A program made the position numbers and the translations under genes. Of a stretch of 64,000 bases of DNA, positions 1 to 13,231 are shown in pieces. The notes under the pieces are model-generated. The model was not told the origin of the DNA. It searched no databases and saw only the letters and a program-made list of their open reading frames with translations. Each line of letters begins with the position of its first letter. Positions within the stretch are counted from its first letter, which is position 1. This stretch comes from Deferribacter desulfuricans SSM1 (GTDB lineage: Bacteria; Chrysiogenota; Deferribacteres; Deferribacterales; Deferribacteraceae), in the NCBI RefSeq assembly GCF_000010985.1, contig NC_013939.1, forward strand, positions 1 through 64,000, given 5' to 3'.

Positions 1-134
1 AAACAGTTTTAATAAAGTTAATCACATTAAAAAAATTTGTTAACGTGTTTTAAAATATAAAAAATTTATACTTGTAAACATTTCCAAAATACTGTATTAC
101 TATTATTACTATAAATACTTATAGGAGTAATATA
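1..134. other. AT-rich upstream region of dnaN, probably beside oriC/dnaA
   Basis: Very AT-rich leader with no open reading frame. The order dnaN-recF-gyrB-gyrA usually follows dnaA, so dnaA and the origin probably lie just left of the window; this is inference. A near match to a DnaA box (TTAATCACA at 18-26, consensus TTATNCACA) is present, but one imperfect box is weak evidence. A candidate promoter is listed separately. Confidence 0.35.
72..100 (+). promoter_or_regulatory. Candidate sigma70 promoter of dnaN
   Basis: TTGTAA at 72-77 and TATTAC at 95-100 are separated by 17 bp, resembling -35 and -10 boxes. A start site near 107 would leave a short leader with the ribosome site AGGAG at 123-127, seven bases before the dnaN ATG. 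In such AT-rich DNA chance matches are common. Confidence 0.4.
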
Positions 135-1243
135 ATGAAATTCAAATGTATAAAAAACGATCTCCAAGAATTGGTTCAACATGCAAACAATTTTACAACA
201 ACAAAAAATATAAATACAGTACTTCAAAACTTATTTATAGAAGCAGAAGGAAATACAATAACAATAAAATCAACCAATTTACAAACTGCTTTCACAGGTA
301 AATTTGAAACCGAAATAATAGAATCTGGGACAACAACCGTTCCTGCAAAAAAACTCTTAGAAATTTTAAAAGAATTACCTGATGGAAACATTATAGATGC
401 AGAATTTACAGGTTCAAAATTAGTAATTAAATCCGGTAAATCAATATTTACACTTTCCACAATATCACCCGAATATTTTCCAACAGTAAGCGAAATTGTA
501 CCAGAATACTTCATCAGGCTAAAATCGGACGTCTTTAAATCCATGCTAGAAAAAGTAAATTTTTGTATCTCAAATGATCACTCAAAAGTTGAATATACAG
601 GGGGACACATAAAGGTATTTGGAAACAAAATAGAGTTATCTGCAGCAGATTTCCAAAAAATAGCAATTGCTGAATCAAAATTTGATGAAGAATTTTCCGA
701 CGAATTTACAATAAATGTTCCTAAAAAAACTGTAAACGAACTAATAAAGCTACTTGACTACAGCGAATATGTAGAAATAGAAACTGACAAAAAACAAGCT
801 CTGTTCAAAATAAATAACATAACAATATACACTAAACTAATCGAAAAATATATACAAAGCCTAAGCAAACTTTTTGATATACAACCAAAAATTACAGTAT
901 CTATCCACAAAGAAAGCTTTTTAAACTCTGTAAAACGTGTTTCAACTCTTACAAGCGATATCACACATGCTGCAGTATTTTCTTTCAACACAGATAAGCT
1001 CGATATATACAGTTTGGAAACAGAATATGGCCAAGGGTACGAATCTATTGAAGGCATTACTTATGAAGGTGAACCAATCGAAATAATACTAAATACAAAA
1101 CATGTAATAGAAGTAATGAACCACATAAATACAGAATATTTTACAATGAAAATGATCGGTAGAAAAAATCCAGTTCTTTTTTATCCAGATGAAGACTGGT
1201 ATAAATATTTATTAACACCAATTTCAATTGAACGTCGAATTTA

Positions 1244-1244
<1 letters not shown>
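135..1244 (+). CDS. dnaN: DNA polymerase III subunit beta (sliding clamp)
   Basis: Encodes the ring-shaped processivity clamp that tethers DNA polymerase III to DNA. The 369-residue protein has the usual length and three-domain layout (about 1-120, 125-245 and 246-369). It has typical motifs such as VPAKKLLEILKELP near residue 70 and the C-terminal LLTPISI, where proteobacterial clamps end with a similar P-M-R-L-like tail. The ATG is preceded by AGGAG at good spacing. Its stop codon overlaps the recF start, and it heads the dnaN-recF-gyrB-gyrA group. The coding strand has more C than G here, unlike the genes from gyrB onward (see findings). Confidence 0.96.
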
Positions 1245-4611
<3,367 letters not shown>

Positions 4612-4620
4612 GAGGTATAA

Positions 4621-7029
4621 ATGAAAGAGAAAGGGATTATCGAAGTTAATATCGAAGATTCTTTAAAAGATAGTTATTTAGATTATGCTATGAGTGTAAT
4701 CATAGGTAGGGCACTACCTGATGTAAGGGATGGTTTAAAACCTGTTCATAGAAGAGTTTTGTATGCAATGTATGAAATGGGTGTTTTACACAATAAGCCT
4801 TATAAAAAATCGGCAAGAATTGTAGGGGATGTGATAGGTAAATATCACCCTCACGGTGATTCTGCTGTTTATGATACATTGGTAAGAATGGCACAAGATT
4901 TTTCAATGAGATATCCATTGGTAGATGGTCAGGGAAATTTTGGTTCCATAGATGGTGATTCAGCCGCTGCCATGAGATATACTGAAGTTAGGATGACCAA
5001 AATTGCAGAAGAAATGCTTTCCGATATTGATAAAGATACTGTGGATTTTTCACCGAACTATGACGGTTCTTTGAAAGAACCTGTAGTACTTCCTACTAGA
5101 ATACCAAATATGCTTATAAATGGAACAAGTGGTATTGCTGTTGGTATGGCAACAAATATACCTCCTCATAATTTAACAGAAGTTATCGACGCTTTAGTTT
5201 ATATTATAGATAACCCATCAAATACAGATGAAGAAATTTTAAATTTTATAAAAGGGCCGGATTTTCCAACATACGGCATAATATACGGTAAAGATGAGAT
5301 TTTAAAAGCATATAAAACAGGTAAAGGCGTAATAAAAGTAAGGGCAAAGGTAAAGAAGGAAATAACCACAACAGGTAAAGAACTCTTAGTTGTGACAGAA
5401 CTTCCTTATCAGGTGAATAAAGCTAATTTAATTGAAAAAATAGCTAATTTAGCAAGAGATAAAAAAATAAATGGGATTGTTGATTTAAGAGATGAATCTG
5501 ACAGAGATGGTATTCGTATTGTTATAGAGTTAAAAAGAGGTGAAAATGCAGATATAATAATAAACCAGTTGTATAAATTTACACAAATGGAAATTGCATA
5601 CGGTATAAATCTTGTGGGTATTGTAAATAATAAACCTAAGACTTTAACTTTAAGAGATCTATTAGAACAGTTTTTAGAACATAGAAAAGTTGTAGTTATA
5701 AGAAGAACAAAATTTTTACTAAAAAAAGCTGAAGATAGACTGCATATTTTAGAAGGTTTGATAAAAGCAGTTGAGAATATAGATGAAGTTGTTGCGCTGA
5801 TTAAAAGTTCTAAAAATGCGGCAGAGGCAAAAGAGAAACTGATGAATAGGTTTGAATTATCAGATAAACAGGCTCAAGCTATTTTAGATATGAGGCTACA
5901 CAGATTAACTGGGCTTGAAATTGAAAAACTTAGAAATGAATATAAAGAAACATTAAAAAATATTGAATTTTATAAGTCTATTTTGAATAACAAGTCAGTT
6001 TTAATGGGGATTATAAAGGAAGAATTAATTGATATTAAAAATAAATATGGGGATGAAAGAAGAACACAAATTGTAAATAGTTCGGAAGAAATAAATATTG
6101 AAGATCTAATTCCTGATGATGAAGTTGTAGTAACACTTTCTTATCAAGGGTTTATTAAACGTACTCCACTATCAAACTTTAAATCTCAAAAACGAGGTGG
6201 AAAAGGGAAAACAGGTGCCGGTAATGTCAAAGAAGATTTTATAAAGGATATTCTTGTAACTACAAACCATTCCACATTGATGTTTTTTACAAACAAAGGA
6301 AGAATTCATTATTTAAAGGTTTACGAATTGCCAGAGCTTGCTAGAGACGCAAAGGGTAAGTATATTGCAAATTTAATCTCCTTAGATAAGGATGAAAAAG
6401 TTGCAGCGATGATTTCCACTAAAGAGTTTGATAGAGATAGGTATATATTTATGTGTACTAAAGAAGGTATTGTTAAAAAGACATCTCTTGATGCTTTTAG
6501 TAGTGGTAGAAGTGGAATTATCGCTATAAAGCTTAGAGATGGGGATGAAATAGTAGATGCTTCATTAATTTCTAAAAACGATTCTATCTTTATATCCACA
6601 AGAAAAGGTAAATGTATTCAGTTTAACAGCTCCGAAGTAAGAAATATGGGTAGAAATGCTACTGGTGTAAAAGGGATAACGTTGACTAAAGATGATAAGG
6701 TCGTTTCAATGGAAGCGGTCAAGGGGGATCCACTTATTTTAACCGTTACTACAAAAGGATTTGGTAAATCTTCTTTAATTACTGATTATAGAATTCAATC
6801 AAGAGGTGGTAAAGGGATAAAATTATCAAAGGTTACAGAAAGAACTGGTGAAATAGTTGGTGCAAGACAGGTTAAGTTGGAGGATGATGTGATGCTGATT
6901 TCCAAGTCTTCAAAGGTTATAAGGCTCTCAGTTTCTGATATTCCTATTTTAGGGAGAGATACTCAAGGTGTGAAATTAATGGGTCTTGACGATGAAATAA
7001 TATCTTTTGATGTAATAAGAGAGGATTAA
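4621..7029 (+). CDS. gyrA: DNA gyrase subunit A
   Basis: DNA cleavage and rejoining subunit of gyrase. The N-terminal breakage-reunion domain contains [16 protein letters not shown] and the catalytic tyrosine in [10 protein letters not shown] (near residue 122). The C-terminal half is the DNA-wrapping beta-pinwheel. A GyrA box (QKRGGKG, near residue 522) marks it as gyrase rather than topoisomerase IV ParC. Length is 802 residues, normal for the family. It follows gyrB closely in one transcription unit and is followed by folD after one base. Confidence 0.97.
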   Translation: MKEKGIIEVNIEDSLKDSYLDYAMSVIIGRALPDVRDGLKPVHRRVLYAMYEMGVLHNKPYKKSARIVGDVIGKYHPHGDSAVYDTLVRMAQDFSMRYPLVDGQGNFGSIDGDSAAAMRYTEVRMTKIAEEMLSDIDKDTVDFSPNYDGSLKEPVVLPTRIPNMLINGTSGIAVGMATNIPPHNLTEVIDALVYIIDNPSNTDEEILNFIKGPDFPTYGIIYGKDEILKAYKTGKGVIKVRAKVKKEITTTGKELLVVTELPYQVNKANLIEKIANLARDKKINGIVDLRDESDRDGIRIVIELKRGENADIIINQLYKFTQMEIAYGINLVGIVNNKPKTLTLRDLLEQFLEHRKVVVIRRTKFLLKKAEDRLHILEGLIKAVENIDEVVALIKSSKNAAEAKEKLMNRFELSDKQAQAILDMRLHRLTGLEIEKLRNEYKETLKNIEFYKSILNNKSVLMGIIKEELIDIKNKYGDERRTQIVNSSEEINIEDLIPDDEVVVTLSYQGFIKRTPLSNFKSQKRGGKGKTGAGNVKEDFIKDILVTTNHSTLMFFTNKGRIHYLKVYELPELARDAKGKYIANLISLDKDEKVAAMISTKEFDRDRYIFMCTKEGIVKKTSLDAFSSGRSGIIAIKLRDGDEIVDASLISKNDSIFISTRKGKCIQFNSSEVRNMGRNATGVKGITLTKDDKVVSMEAVKGDPLILTVTTKGFGKSSLITDYRIQSRGGKGIKLSKVTERTGEIVGARQVKLEDDVMLISKSSKVIRLSVSDIPILGRDTQGVKLMGLDDEIISFDVIRED

Positions 7030-7030
7030 G

Positions 7031-7885
7031 ATGGCTATATTAATAGATGGTAAAAAAGTTTCAGAAAAGATTAGAGTTGATATTAAGGAGAAGGTGTTAA
7101 AATATAAAAAGACTCATGGAAAAGTTCCTGGACTTGCTGTAATTTTGGTTGGGAATAATCCAGCGAGTAAACTTTATGTGGAGATGAAAACAAAAGCTTG
7201 TGAAGAAGCTGGTATTTATTCCATAAATCATAGATTAAATGAAAATGTTACAAAGGAAGAGCTTATATATATTATTAAAATGTTAAATGAAAACCCGATG
7301 GTTGATGGTATATTGGTTCAATTACCTCTTCCTTCTCATATTGATGAGTTTGAAATTTTGGAGGCCATAGATTTTAATAAGGATGTGGATGGTTTTCACC
7401 CATATAATAATGGAAGGTTGGTAAGAGGTAATCCTCTTTTTTCACCGTGTACTCCATTGGGTGTAATAAAACTTTTAGAAGAGTACAATATAGATGTTTG
7501 TGGAAAGGATGTTGTAATTGTAGGTGCTGGGAATATCACTGGGAAACCTTTGGCTTCTATGTTGTTAAATATGAATGCTACTGTTCAAACATGCCATATT
7601 TATACAAAAAACTTAAAAGAGAAGACATTGAAAGCGGATATTCTTGTAACTGCTGTAGGAAAGCATAAGTTGATTACTGAGGATATGGTAAAAGATGGTG
7701 CAGTAGTAATCGATGTTGGCATCTGTAAGGTAGGGGATAAAGTTTGCGGAGATGTAGATTTTGAAAATGTTAGTAAGAAATGTTCTTATATTACCCCTGT
7801 TCCTGGCGGCGTAGGACCTATGACAATTGCAATGTTGTTATATAATACTCTTTTCTCTTTTGAAAGGAAACTTGGTTTAGTTTAA
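7031..7885 (+). CDS. folD: Bifunctional methylenetetrahydrofolate dehydrogenase/cyclohydrolase FolD
   Basis: Interconverts 5,10-methylene-, methenyl- and 10-formyl-tetrahydrofolate in one-carbon metabolism. Family signatures are clear: SKLYVEMKTKACEEAGI near residue 47 with the catalytic lysine, VDGILVQLPLP near 94, CTPLGVIKLLEEY near 140, the NADP-binding segment VIVGAGNITGKPLASML, and the C-terminal PVPGGVGPMT. The 284 residues match the usual length. It lies one base after gyrA and seven before mnmE, so it is in the same operon. Confidence 0.96.
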   Translation: MAILIDGKKVSEKIRVDIKEKVLKYKKTHGKVPGLAVILVGNNPASKLYVEMKTKACEEAGIYSINHRLNENVTKEELIYIIKMLNENPMVDGILVQLPLPSHIDEFEILEAIDFNKDVDGFHPYNNGRLVRGNPLFSPCTPLGVIKLLEEYNIDVCGKDVVIVGAGNITGKPLASMLLNMNATVQTCHIYTKNLKEKTLKADILVTAVGKHKLITEDMVKDGAVVIDVGICKVGDKVCGDVDFENVSKKCSYITPVPGGVGPMTIAMLLYNTLFSFERKLGLV

Positions 7886-7891
7886 GGTATT

Positions 7892-9220
7892 ATGGATACA
7901 ATTGTAGCTCCAATTACTCCCCTGATGAGAACATCTGTAATAGTTATAAGGGTTTCTGGTCCAAGAGCTTTTGACGTAAGTAAATATTTGTATGTTTCTG
8001 GTAAAAAGATAAACGATTTTAAGCATAAATATGTGTATCATGGGGAGTTTATAGCTGATGACATTAAAGATGATGTTATCTTTTATGCATTTCATTCTCC
8101 AAACTCATATACTGGTGAAAATGTTGTAGAAATATCGTTCCATGGAAATCCAATTATTGTGCAGAAAGCATTAAAAAATATATACAAATTAGGGATTAGA
8201 TTAGCAGAGCCTGGAGAGTTTACAAAACAAGCTTTTTTAAATGGGAAAATAGACCTCATTCAAGCGGAAGCGGTCTATGAATTGATTGATTCAAAGTCGG
8301 TTACCGGCATTTATTCTTCATATGAAAAGTTAAGAAGCGGAATGAGAGGAGAAGTTGATTTTATAAAGGAGAATCTTTTGGATATTTTAAGTGTAGTTGA
8401 AGCTTATATAGATTTCCCTGAAGAGGATTTATCAGATTTTGAATTAAAATATGTTTATGAGCGATTGGATAATATAATTTTTAAATTAGAGAAGCTTATT
8501 TCTACTTTTGAAACATTTAAGTATGTAAATGAAGGTGTAAAGATTGCAATTATTGGTAAGCCTAATGTGGGAAAGTCTTCATTGATGAATTATCTTTTAA
8601 GAGAGAATAGAGTAATTGTTTCTGATATCCCTGGGACAACAAGGGATGTAGTGGAAGAAGAGATTAATATTAAGGGTTATAATGTAAAATTAATAGATAC
8701 AGCTGGTATTAGAAATTCTAATGATAAAATTGAAGTGATAGGTATTGAGTTTTCTAAAAATAAACTAAATGAAGCTAATATTGTTTTGTTTTTATTTGAT
8801 TTAGAAAAAGGTGTTGATGAAGATGACTTACAAATAATGAATCTTGTTAAAGATAAAAATATTATTAAGGTAGCAAATAAACTTGATAAGAAGATGGTAG
8901 ATATTGATTGTGATGTGGAGATATCGGTTAAAACTGGTGAAGGGGTAGATGATTTATTAAATATTTTAGAAAAACAGATAAAAAGTATTGTAGTTGTAAA
9001 TGAAGACAATAAGCAGCTTTTATCTGAAAGACAGAGAGATGCTTTTTTGGAGATACTAAATCATATACAAGATATTAAAAAGAATTTTAATGTTTTAACA
9101 CTAGATCTTTTAGCTGTTGATCTACATTTTTGTTTAAATAAAATTTCAGAGTTAACTGGTGAGATATATACGGAAGATCTTTTAAAAAATATTTTTGATA
9201 AATTTTGTATTGGTAAATGA
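7892..9220 (+). CDS. mnmE: tRNA uridine-5-carboxymethylaminomethyl modification GTPase MnmE
   Basis: With MnmG, modifies U34 of several tRNAs. The N-terminal tetrahydrofolate-binding domain (about 1-118) includes SFHGNPIIVQKAL and GEFTKQAFLNGKIDL. A G domain follows with GKPNVGKSS (near 224), DIPGTTRD and DTAGIR, then the helical C-terminus ending in the diagnostic FCIGK, whose cysteine is conserved. The 442 residues are standard. It lies directly upstream of mnmG; a parS site fills the short gap between them. Confidence 0.96.
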   Translation: MDTIVAPITPLMRTSVIVIRVSGPRAFDVSKYLYVSGKKINDFKHKYVYHGEFIADDIKDDVIFYAFHSPNSYTGENVVEISFHGNPIIVQKALKNIYKLGIRLAEPGEFTKQAFLNGKIDLIQAEAVYELIDSKSVTGIYSSYEKLRSGMRGEVDFIKENLLDILSVVEAYIDFPEEDLSDFELKYVYERLDNIIFKLEKLISTFETFKYVNEGVKIAIIGKPNVGKSSLMNYLLRENRVIVSDIPGTTRDVVEEEINIKGYNVKLIDTAGIRNSNDKIEVIGIEFSKNKLNEANIVLFLFDLEKGVDEDDLQIMNLVKDKNIIKVANKLDKKMVDIDCDVEISVKTGEGVDDLLNILEKQIKSIVVVNEDNKQLLSERQRDAFLEILNHIQDIKKNFNVLTLDLLAVDLHFCLNKISELTGEIYTEDLLKNIFDKFCIGK

Positions 9221-9236
9221 TGTTTCACGTGAAACA
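9221..9236. other. parS: parS centromere-like site 1 (ParB binding)
   Basis: A perfect 16-bp palindrome TGTTTCACGTGAAACA, identical to the canonical bacterial chromosomal parS. It lies exactly between the mnmE stop codon and the mnmG ribosome-binding site (AAAGGAG at 9236-9242). Known biology: ParB nucleates at origin-proximal parS sites, spreads, and directs origin segregation and SMC loading. A second identical site lies about 2.3 kb downstream. Confidence 0.93.
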
Positions 9237-9247
9237 AAGGAGATATT

Positions 9248-11119
9248 ATGAATCTTATTTATGATAAAACTTATGATGTTATTGTTGTTGGTGCTGGCCA
9301 TGCAGGTTGTGAGGCAGCATTAGCTGCTGCCAGAATGGGAGCGAAAACCTTATTAATAACAATTTATGTAGAAACTATCGCCCAAATGAGTTGTAATCCA
9401 GCTATTGGTGGTCTTGCTAAAGGGAATATTGTAAAAGATTTGGACGCTCTTGGCGGAGAAATGGCTAAAAATATAGATGAAACAGGTATACAGTTTAAGG
9501 TTTTAAATAAAAAGAAGGGGCCTGCGGTTAGAAGCTCGAGAGCACAAGCTGATAAAAAGTTGTATAGAGAAAGAATGATTTCTGTTTTGATGGATCAAGA
9601 AAATTTGGATGTTAAACAGGGGGTTGTTACTGATATTGTTGTTGAAAATGATATAGTAAAAGGGGTTGTTGTAGATTACGGGCTTTATTTTAAATCAGAT
9701 AAAGTTATTCTTACAACAGGTACATTTTTAAATGGACTCATACATATTGGAGATAAAAGGTATCCTGCAGGGAGAGCAAATGAGTTTGCTTCTGTAGATC
9801 TTGCTGAGGCTTTAAAAAGGTATTTTCCGCTTGAAAGACTTAAAACAGGGACACCTGCAAGACTTGATGCAGACACTATAAATTTTTCTGTTTTAGAAGA
9901 ACAGCCAGGAGATAATGAACCGAAAATGTTTTCTTTCGAAAGCAAAGGGCCTAAATTACCTCAGGTATCATGTTATATTACGTATACTAACGAAAAAACT
10001 CACAGTATCATAAATGAAAATATGCATAGGTCACCTTTATATGCAGGTGTTATAAAAGGGATAGGACCAAGATACTGCCCATCAATCGAAGATAAAGTAA
10101 AAAAATTTCCAGATAAAAGTAGGCATCAGATATTTTTAGAGCCAGAAGGGCTTGATAGTAGAGAAATATATGCAAATGGTTTTTCCTCTTCTTTGCCTAT
10201 AGATGTTCAGATAGCTATGTATAGAAGTGTAAAAGGGTTAGAAAATGTCGAGTTTGTGAGACCTGCTTATGCAATTGAGTATGATTTTGTACAACCAACA
10301 AATCTTTATCCAACGCTAGAAACTAAAAAGATAAAAGGGTTGTATTTTGCTGGACAAATTAATGGAACCACAGGTTATGAGGAAGCTGCTGGTCAAGGAT
10401 TTGTTGCTGCTGTTAATGCTGTCCTTTCTTATGATAATAAAGAGTTTATTTTAGGAAGGGATGAGAGTTATATTGGGGTTATGATAGATGATTTGGTAAC
10501 TAAAGGGGTGGATGAGCCATACAGGGTTTTTCATTCAAGGAGTGAATACAGACTGCTGCTAAGGGAGGATAATGCAGAGTTTAGATTGATTTCGAAAGGG
10601 TATGACCTGGGGCTTATTAGAAAAAGTAGGTATGAAAGATTTTTGAGAGAAAAAGAGATGTTTGAAAAAGAGATGAAAAGGCTTGATGAGATCAAAGTAA
10701 ATCCTGATAAACATAATCAAGATAAACTTTCTAAGTATAATATTAAAATAAATAATCCGGTATCTTTAAAAGAGCTTTTACGCAGGCCAGAAGTTAGTTA
10801 TGAAATAATAAAAGAGTTTTGGGGTGGTGTTGAAAATGAAAGAGTTGCTGAACAAATAGAAATTTCAGTTAAATATGAAGGTTATATAGCCAAGCAGATG
10901 CAAGAAGTTGAACGGTTTAGAAAGATAGAAAACGTTAGAATACCTGATACTTTAGATTTTTCAAAAATAAAGGGGCTCAGGAGAGAGTTTATAGAGAAAT
11001 TTGAAAGAATAAAACCAAAAACGCTTGGGCAAGCATCAAGAATACCTGGTGTTACACCTGCAGCAATATCATTACTTCATATTTATATAGAAGATGAAAA
11101 GCGGAAAAGAAATATTTAA
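9248..11119 (+). CDS. mnmG: tRNA uridine-5-carboxymethylaminomethyl modification enzyme MnmG
   Basis: FAD-dependent partner of MnmE in wobble-uridine modification. The dinucleotide-binding motif VGAGHAGCEAALAAARMG begins near residue 15. Family signatures follow: SCNPAIGGLAKG, PAVRSSRAQADK, and YEEAAGQGFVAAVNA near the second FAD contact, and the C-terminal helical domain ends with TLGQASRIPGVTPAAISLL. Length 623 is standard. The ATG is preceded by AAAGGAG, and rsmG overlaps its end by 26 bases. Confidence 0.96.
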   Translation: MNLIYDKTYDVIVVGAGHAGCEAALAAARMGAKTLLITIYVETIAQMSCNPAIGGLAKGNIVKDLDALGGEMAKNIDETGIQFKVLNKKKGPAVRSSRAQADKKLYRERMISVLMDQENLDVKQGVVTDIVVENDIVKGVVVDYGLYFKSDKVILTTGTFLNGLIHIGDKRYPAGRANEFASVDLAEALKRYFPLERLKTGTPARLDADTINFSVLEEQPGDNEPKMFSFESKGPKLPQVSCYITYTNEKTHSIINENMHRSPLYAGVIKGIGPRYCPSIEDKVKKFPDKSRHQIFLEPEGLDSREIYANGFSSSLPIDVQIAMYRSVKGLENVEFVRPAYAIEYDFVQPTNLYPTLETKKIKGLYFAGQINGTTGYEEAAGQGFVAAVNAVLSYDNKEFILGRDESYIGVMIDDLVTKGVDEPYRVFHSRSEYRLLLREDNAEFRLISKGYDLGLIRKSRYERFLREKEMFEKEMKRLDEIKVNPDKHNQDKLSKYNIKINNPVSLKELLRRPEVSYEIIKEFWGGVENERVAEQIEISVKYEGYIAKQMQEVERFRKIENVRIPDTLDFSKIKGLRREFIEKFERIKPKTLGQASRIPGVTPAAISLLHIYIEDEKRKRNI

Positions 11120-11708
11120 ATCATTTTTCAGTGATGAGACTCTGATTGAAAAATTAGATATATTTTATGATCTGCATAAAAATGCAAAAATAAATTTGAC
11201 AGCGATAAAGTATTATGACGAGTTTTATATAAAACATTATCTAGATAGTCTTTATATTTTCAAAACCAACAAATTTAGTTTCGATACATTAATGGATATA
11301 GGTTCTGGAGGAGGTTTCCCTGGTATTCCAATAGCTTTACTTTATCCAGAGAAAAAGGTATATTTAGTAGAGAGTATTTCTAAAAAAATAAATTTTTTGA
11401 AAGAAGCAATTGGTGTTTTGAAAATTAAAAATGTTGAGTTAATAAATGATAGATGTGAAAATTTAAAAGGTATAAATATTGATATGATTACTGCACGAGG
11501 TGTAGCCTCAGTTAATAAAATTCTTAAGTGGACTAAAAATGTTTCACGTGAAACAAAATATTATGTTTTATATAAAGGGGAAAAAGTTTTTGATGAGATA
11601 AAAGAAGCAAGGCCATTAATAAAAAAGATGGGATTGGAGATAAAAAATGTTAGAGTTGAGGAACCTTTTAAAAGGAGCTATATTATTCTTTATCGTAATA
11701 TTAATTAG
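11094..11708 (+). CDS. rsmG: 16S rRNA (guanine527-N7)-methyltransferase RsmG
   Basis: SAM-dependent methyltransferase acting on G527 of 16S rRNA. The motif MDIGSGGGFPGIPIALLYP (near residue 66) is the SAM-binding loop, and ITARGVASVNKIL a second family signature. Length 204 is typical. It overlaps mnmG by 26 bases, the classic gidA-gidB order. The codons for N-V-S-R-E-T contain a perfect parS site. Unlike in many bacteria, parA and parB do not follow. Confidence 0.93.
   Translation: MKSGKEIFKSFFSDETLIEKLDIFYDLHKNAKINLTAIKYYDEFYIKHYLDSLYIFKTNKFSFDTLMDIGSGGGFPGIPIALLYPEKKVYLVESISKKINFLKEAIGVLKIKNVELINDRCENLKGINIDMITARGVASVNKILKWTKNVSRETKYYVLYKGEKVFDEIKEARPLIKKMGLEIKNVRVEEPFKRSYIILYRNIN
11540..11555. 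other. parS: parS centromere-like site 2 inside rsmG
   Basis: A second perfect TGTTTCACGTGAAACA palindrome, here within the rsmG reading frame, where it encodes V-S-R-E-T and flanking bases. Two exact copies 2.3 kb apart near gyrase and dnaN are very unlikely by chance and mark an origin-proximal ParB loading zone. Confidence 0.92.
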
Positions 11709-13104
11709 TTGTTCACCTGTTAATCCTAATTTGCAGAATAAATCAATAAAAAGCTATTCTACATTGTATTATATTACCAAAAAAGCTGATACGGATGATA
11801 AAAAGTTTTTCGAAAAATTGATTAAGCATGGTTCTGATACTGACAGGAAAAATGGGTATGTGTTACTTGGAGGTTATTATTATAAAATTGGAGAGTATGA
11901 TAAAAGTAAGGAACTTTTAGAAAAGTATAAAGTGAAAGATGAATTTCTTGAATATGCAAGACATTTATGGTTATTTGATATATATATAAAAAGTAAAAAT
12001 AAGAATGATTTAGATAAAATCTTTGTAAAAACATTAAAATTTAAGAATAAGGGTGGGCTTTCATCTATTATATGTTCACAATATTCCGTTAATCAAACAG
12101 GTAATGGCTGCTTAATTACAATTTATAATAAAACTTTTTCAAAAAAAGCTGAGATAAATAATAACTCTTCTTTAAAAGAAGTTAATTCTAAAGAAGTGAT
12201 TGATGTAAAAAAGGGAACAGATAAAGTTGAAAATAATACTGATTTAGTTGGCGGTGAAAATCCAAACTTTGCTGAAGAAGAAAACAGTGTAGATGTTTTA
12301 GATGATAAAGTTATTTGCGTTAAAACAGACGATTTTAATGATAATGTGATAAAAGGGGTTCTGTTGAATATAAAACAGAATAATTTGGATATTAAAACTG
12401 ATTTTAGTGATGATTGTAATGGTAGGTGGGTAATTAATACTGAAAGCAAAAAATTAGGTGATTTAAAATATAATGATATCATAGATTTCTCATTGAATTA
12501 TGAAGAGGAATATCAAGAAATTTATAACTATCTTAGTTTAAATGAAATATATAATTTTTATGTTATTAGTAGTAAAATAGATAATGTTTCATCGGTTGAA
12601 ATAATTAATGATGATAAAAACTATATTAAACAGTTTTTTATAACCTACAATGAAGAAATTGACAATGATACAGTTAGTAACTTTGTTTATATAGGGGATT
12701 ATAGTGACACATTTATAAGTGTACCATTGATTAAATATTATGCGAAGTATCCTGATAAAGTTCATGTGATTGTAGGAACAGATTTTTTAGATAAAAAAGT
12801 TTTTGATGAAAACTTTAATGAATATTTTGTTAAAAGTATCATTGTTACACCTGTTTGTGTTGTATGTAATGAAGTAAACAAGCTTTTCAACAAAGAGTTT
12901 TTAGATTTTTATAATATGTCTCCAGATTTTGATTCTGCAGTGGGTTATGATATCGTAACTTATATAAAAAATGAATTAGATGGTTTATATCTTAAAAGTA
13001 ATTATGTAAGTGGGATTAAAGGCATAAAAAATGATAGGGTATATAGGGAATATAATTTTTATAAAATTATAGGGAAAAATAGATTAATCAGAATGTTAAA
13101 TTAG
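11647..13104 (+). CDS. Lipoprotein, degenerate periplasmic-binding/LpoA-like protein
   Basis: A 485-residue predicted lipoprotein. A hydrophobic signal segment ends in a lipobox ILISC near residue 22, so it is probably anchored in the inner or outer membrane. Residues about 45-120 look helical and TPR-like. The last 180 residues resemble the periplasmic-binding-protein fold of LpoA-type penicillin-binding-protein activators and branched-chain amino-acid receptors (FVYIGDYSDTFISVPLIKYY, then FDSAVGYDIVTYI). The middle is acidic and low in complexity. The ATG, preceded by GGAG at 11637, overlaps rsmG by 62 bases. It occupies the slot where parAB often lie. The function is inferred only by fold resemblance. 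Confidence 0.6.
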   Translation: MLELRNLLKGAILFFIVILISCSPVNPNLQNKSIKSYSTLYYITKKADTDDKKFFEKLIKHGSDTDRKNGYVLLGGYYYKIGEYDKSKELLEKYKVKDEFLEYARHLWLFDIYIKSKNKNDLDKIFVKTLKFKNKGGLSSIICSQYSVNQTGNGCLITIYNKTFSKKAEINNNSSLKEVNSKEVIDVKKGTDKVENNTDLVGGENPNFAEEENSVDVLDDKVICVKTDDFNDNVIKGVLLNIKQNNLDIKTDFSDDCNGRWVINTESKKLGDLKYNDIIDFSLNYEEEYQEIYNYLSLNEIYNFYVISSKIDNVSSVEIINDDKNYIKQFFITYNEEIDNDTVSNFVYIGDYSDTFISVPLIKYYAKYPDKVHVIVGTDFLDKKVFDENFNEYFVKSIIVTPVCVVCNEVNKLFNKEFLDFYNMSPDFDSAVGYDIVTYIKNELDGLYLKSNYVSGIKGIKNDRVYREYNFYKIIGKNRLIRMLN

Positions 13105-13231
13105 GTAGTTTTACACAATACAATAGGTGTCATTTTTTATAGAAAATAAATGATAACTATAAATTTAGAATTGAATTTCAATAAATATGTGGTAATCTTG
13201 AAATATAATCTTAAAAAGCCGGAGGTGCTAT

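Noticed and set aside
18-26. TTAATCACA as a DnaA box
   Set aside because: One mismatch to TTATNCACA and a single copy; not enough to call an origin within the window.
7447-7668. 73-residue cysteine-rich frame within folD
   Set aside because: Same-strand shadow in another frame of folD; the cysteines come from TGT read in the folD glycine/valine codons.
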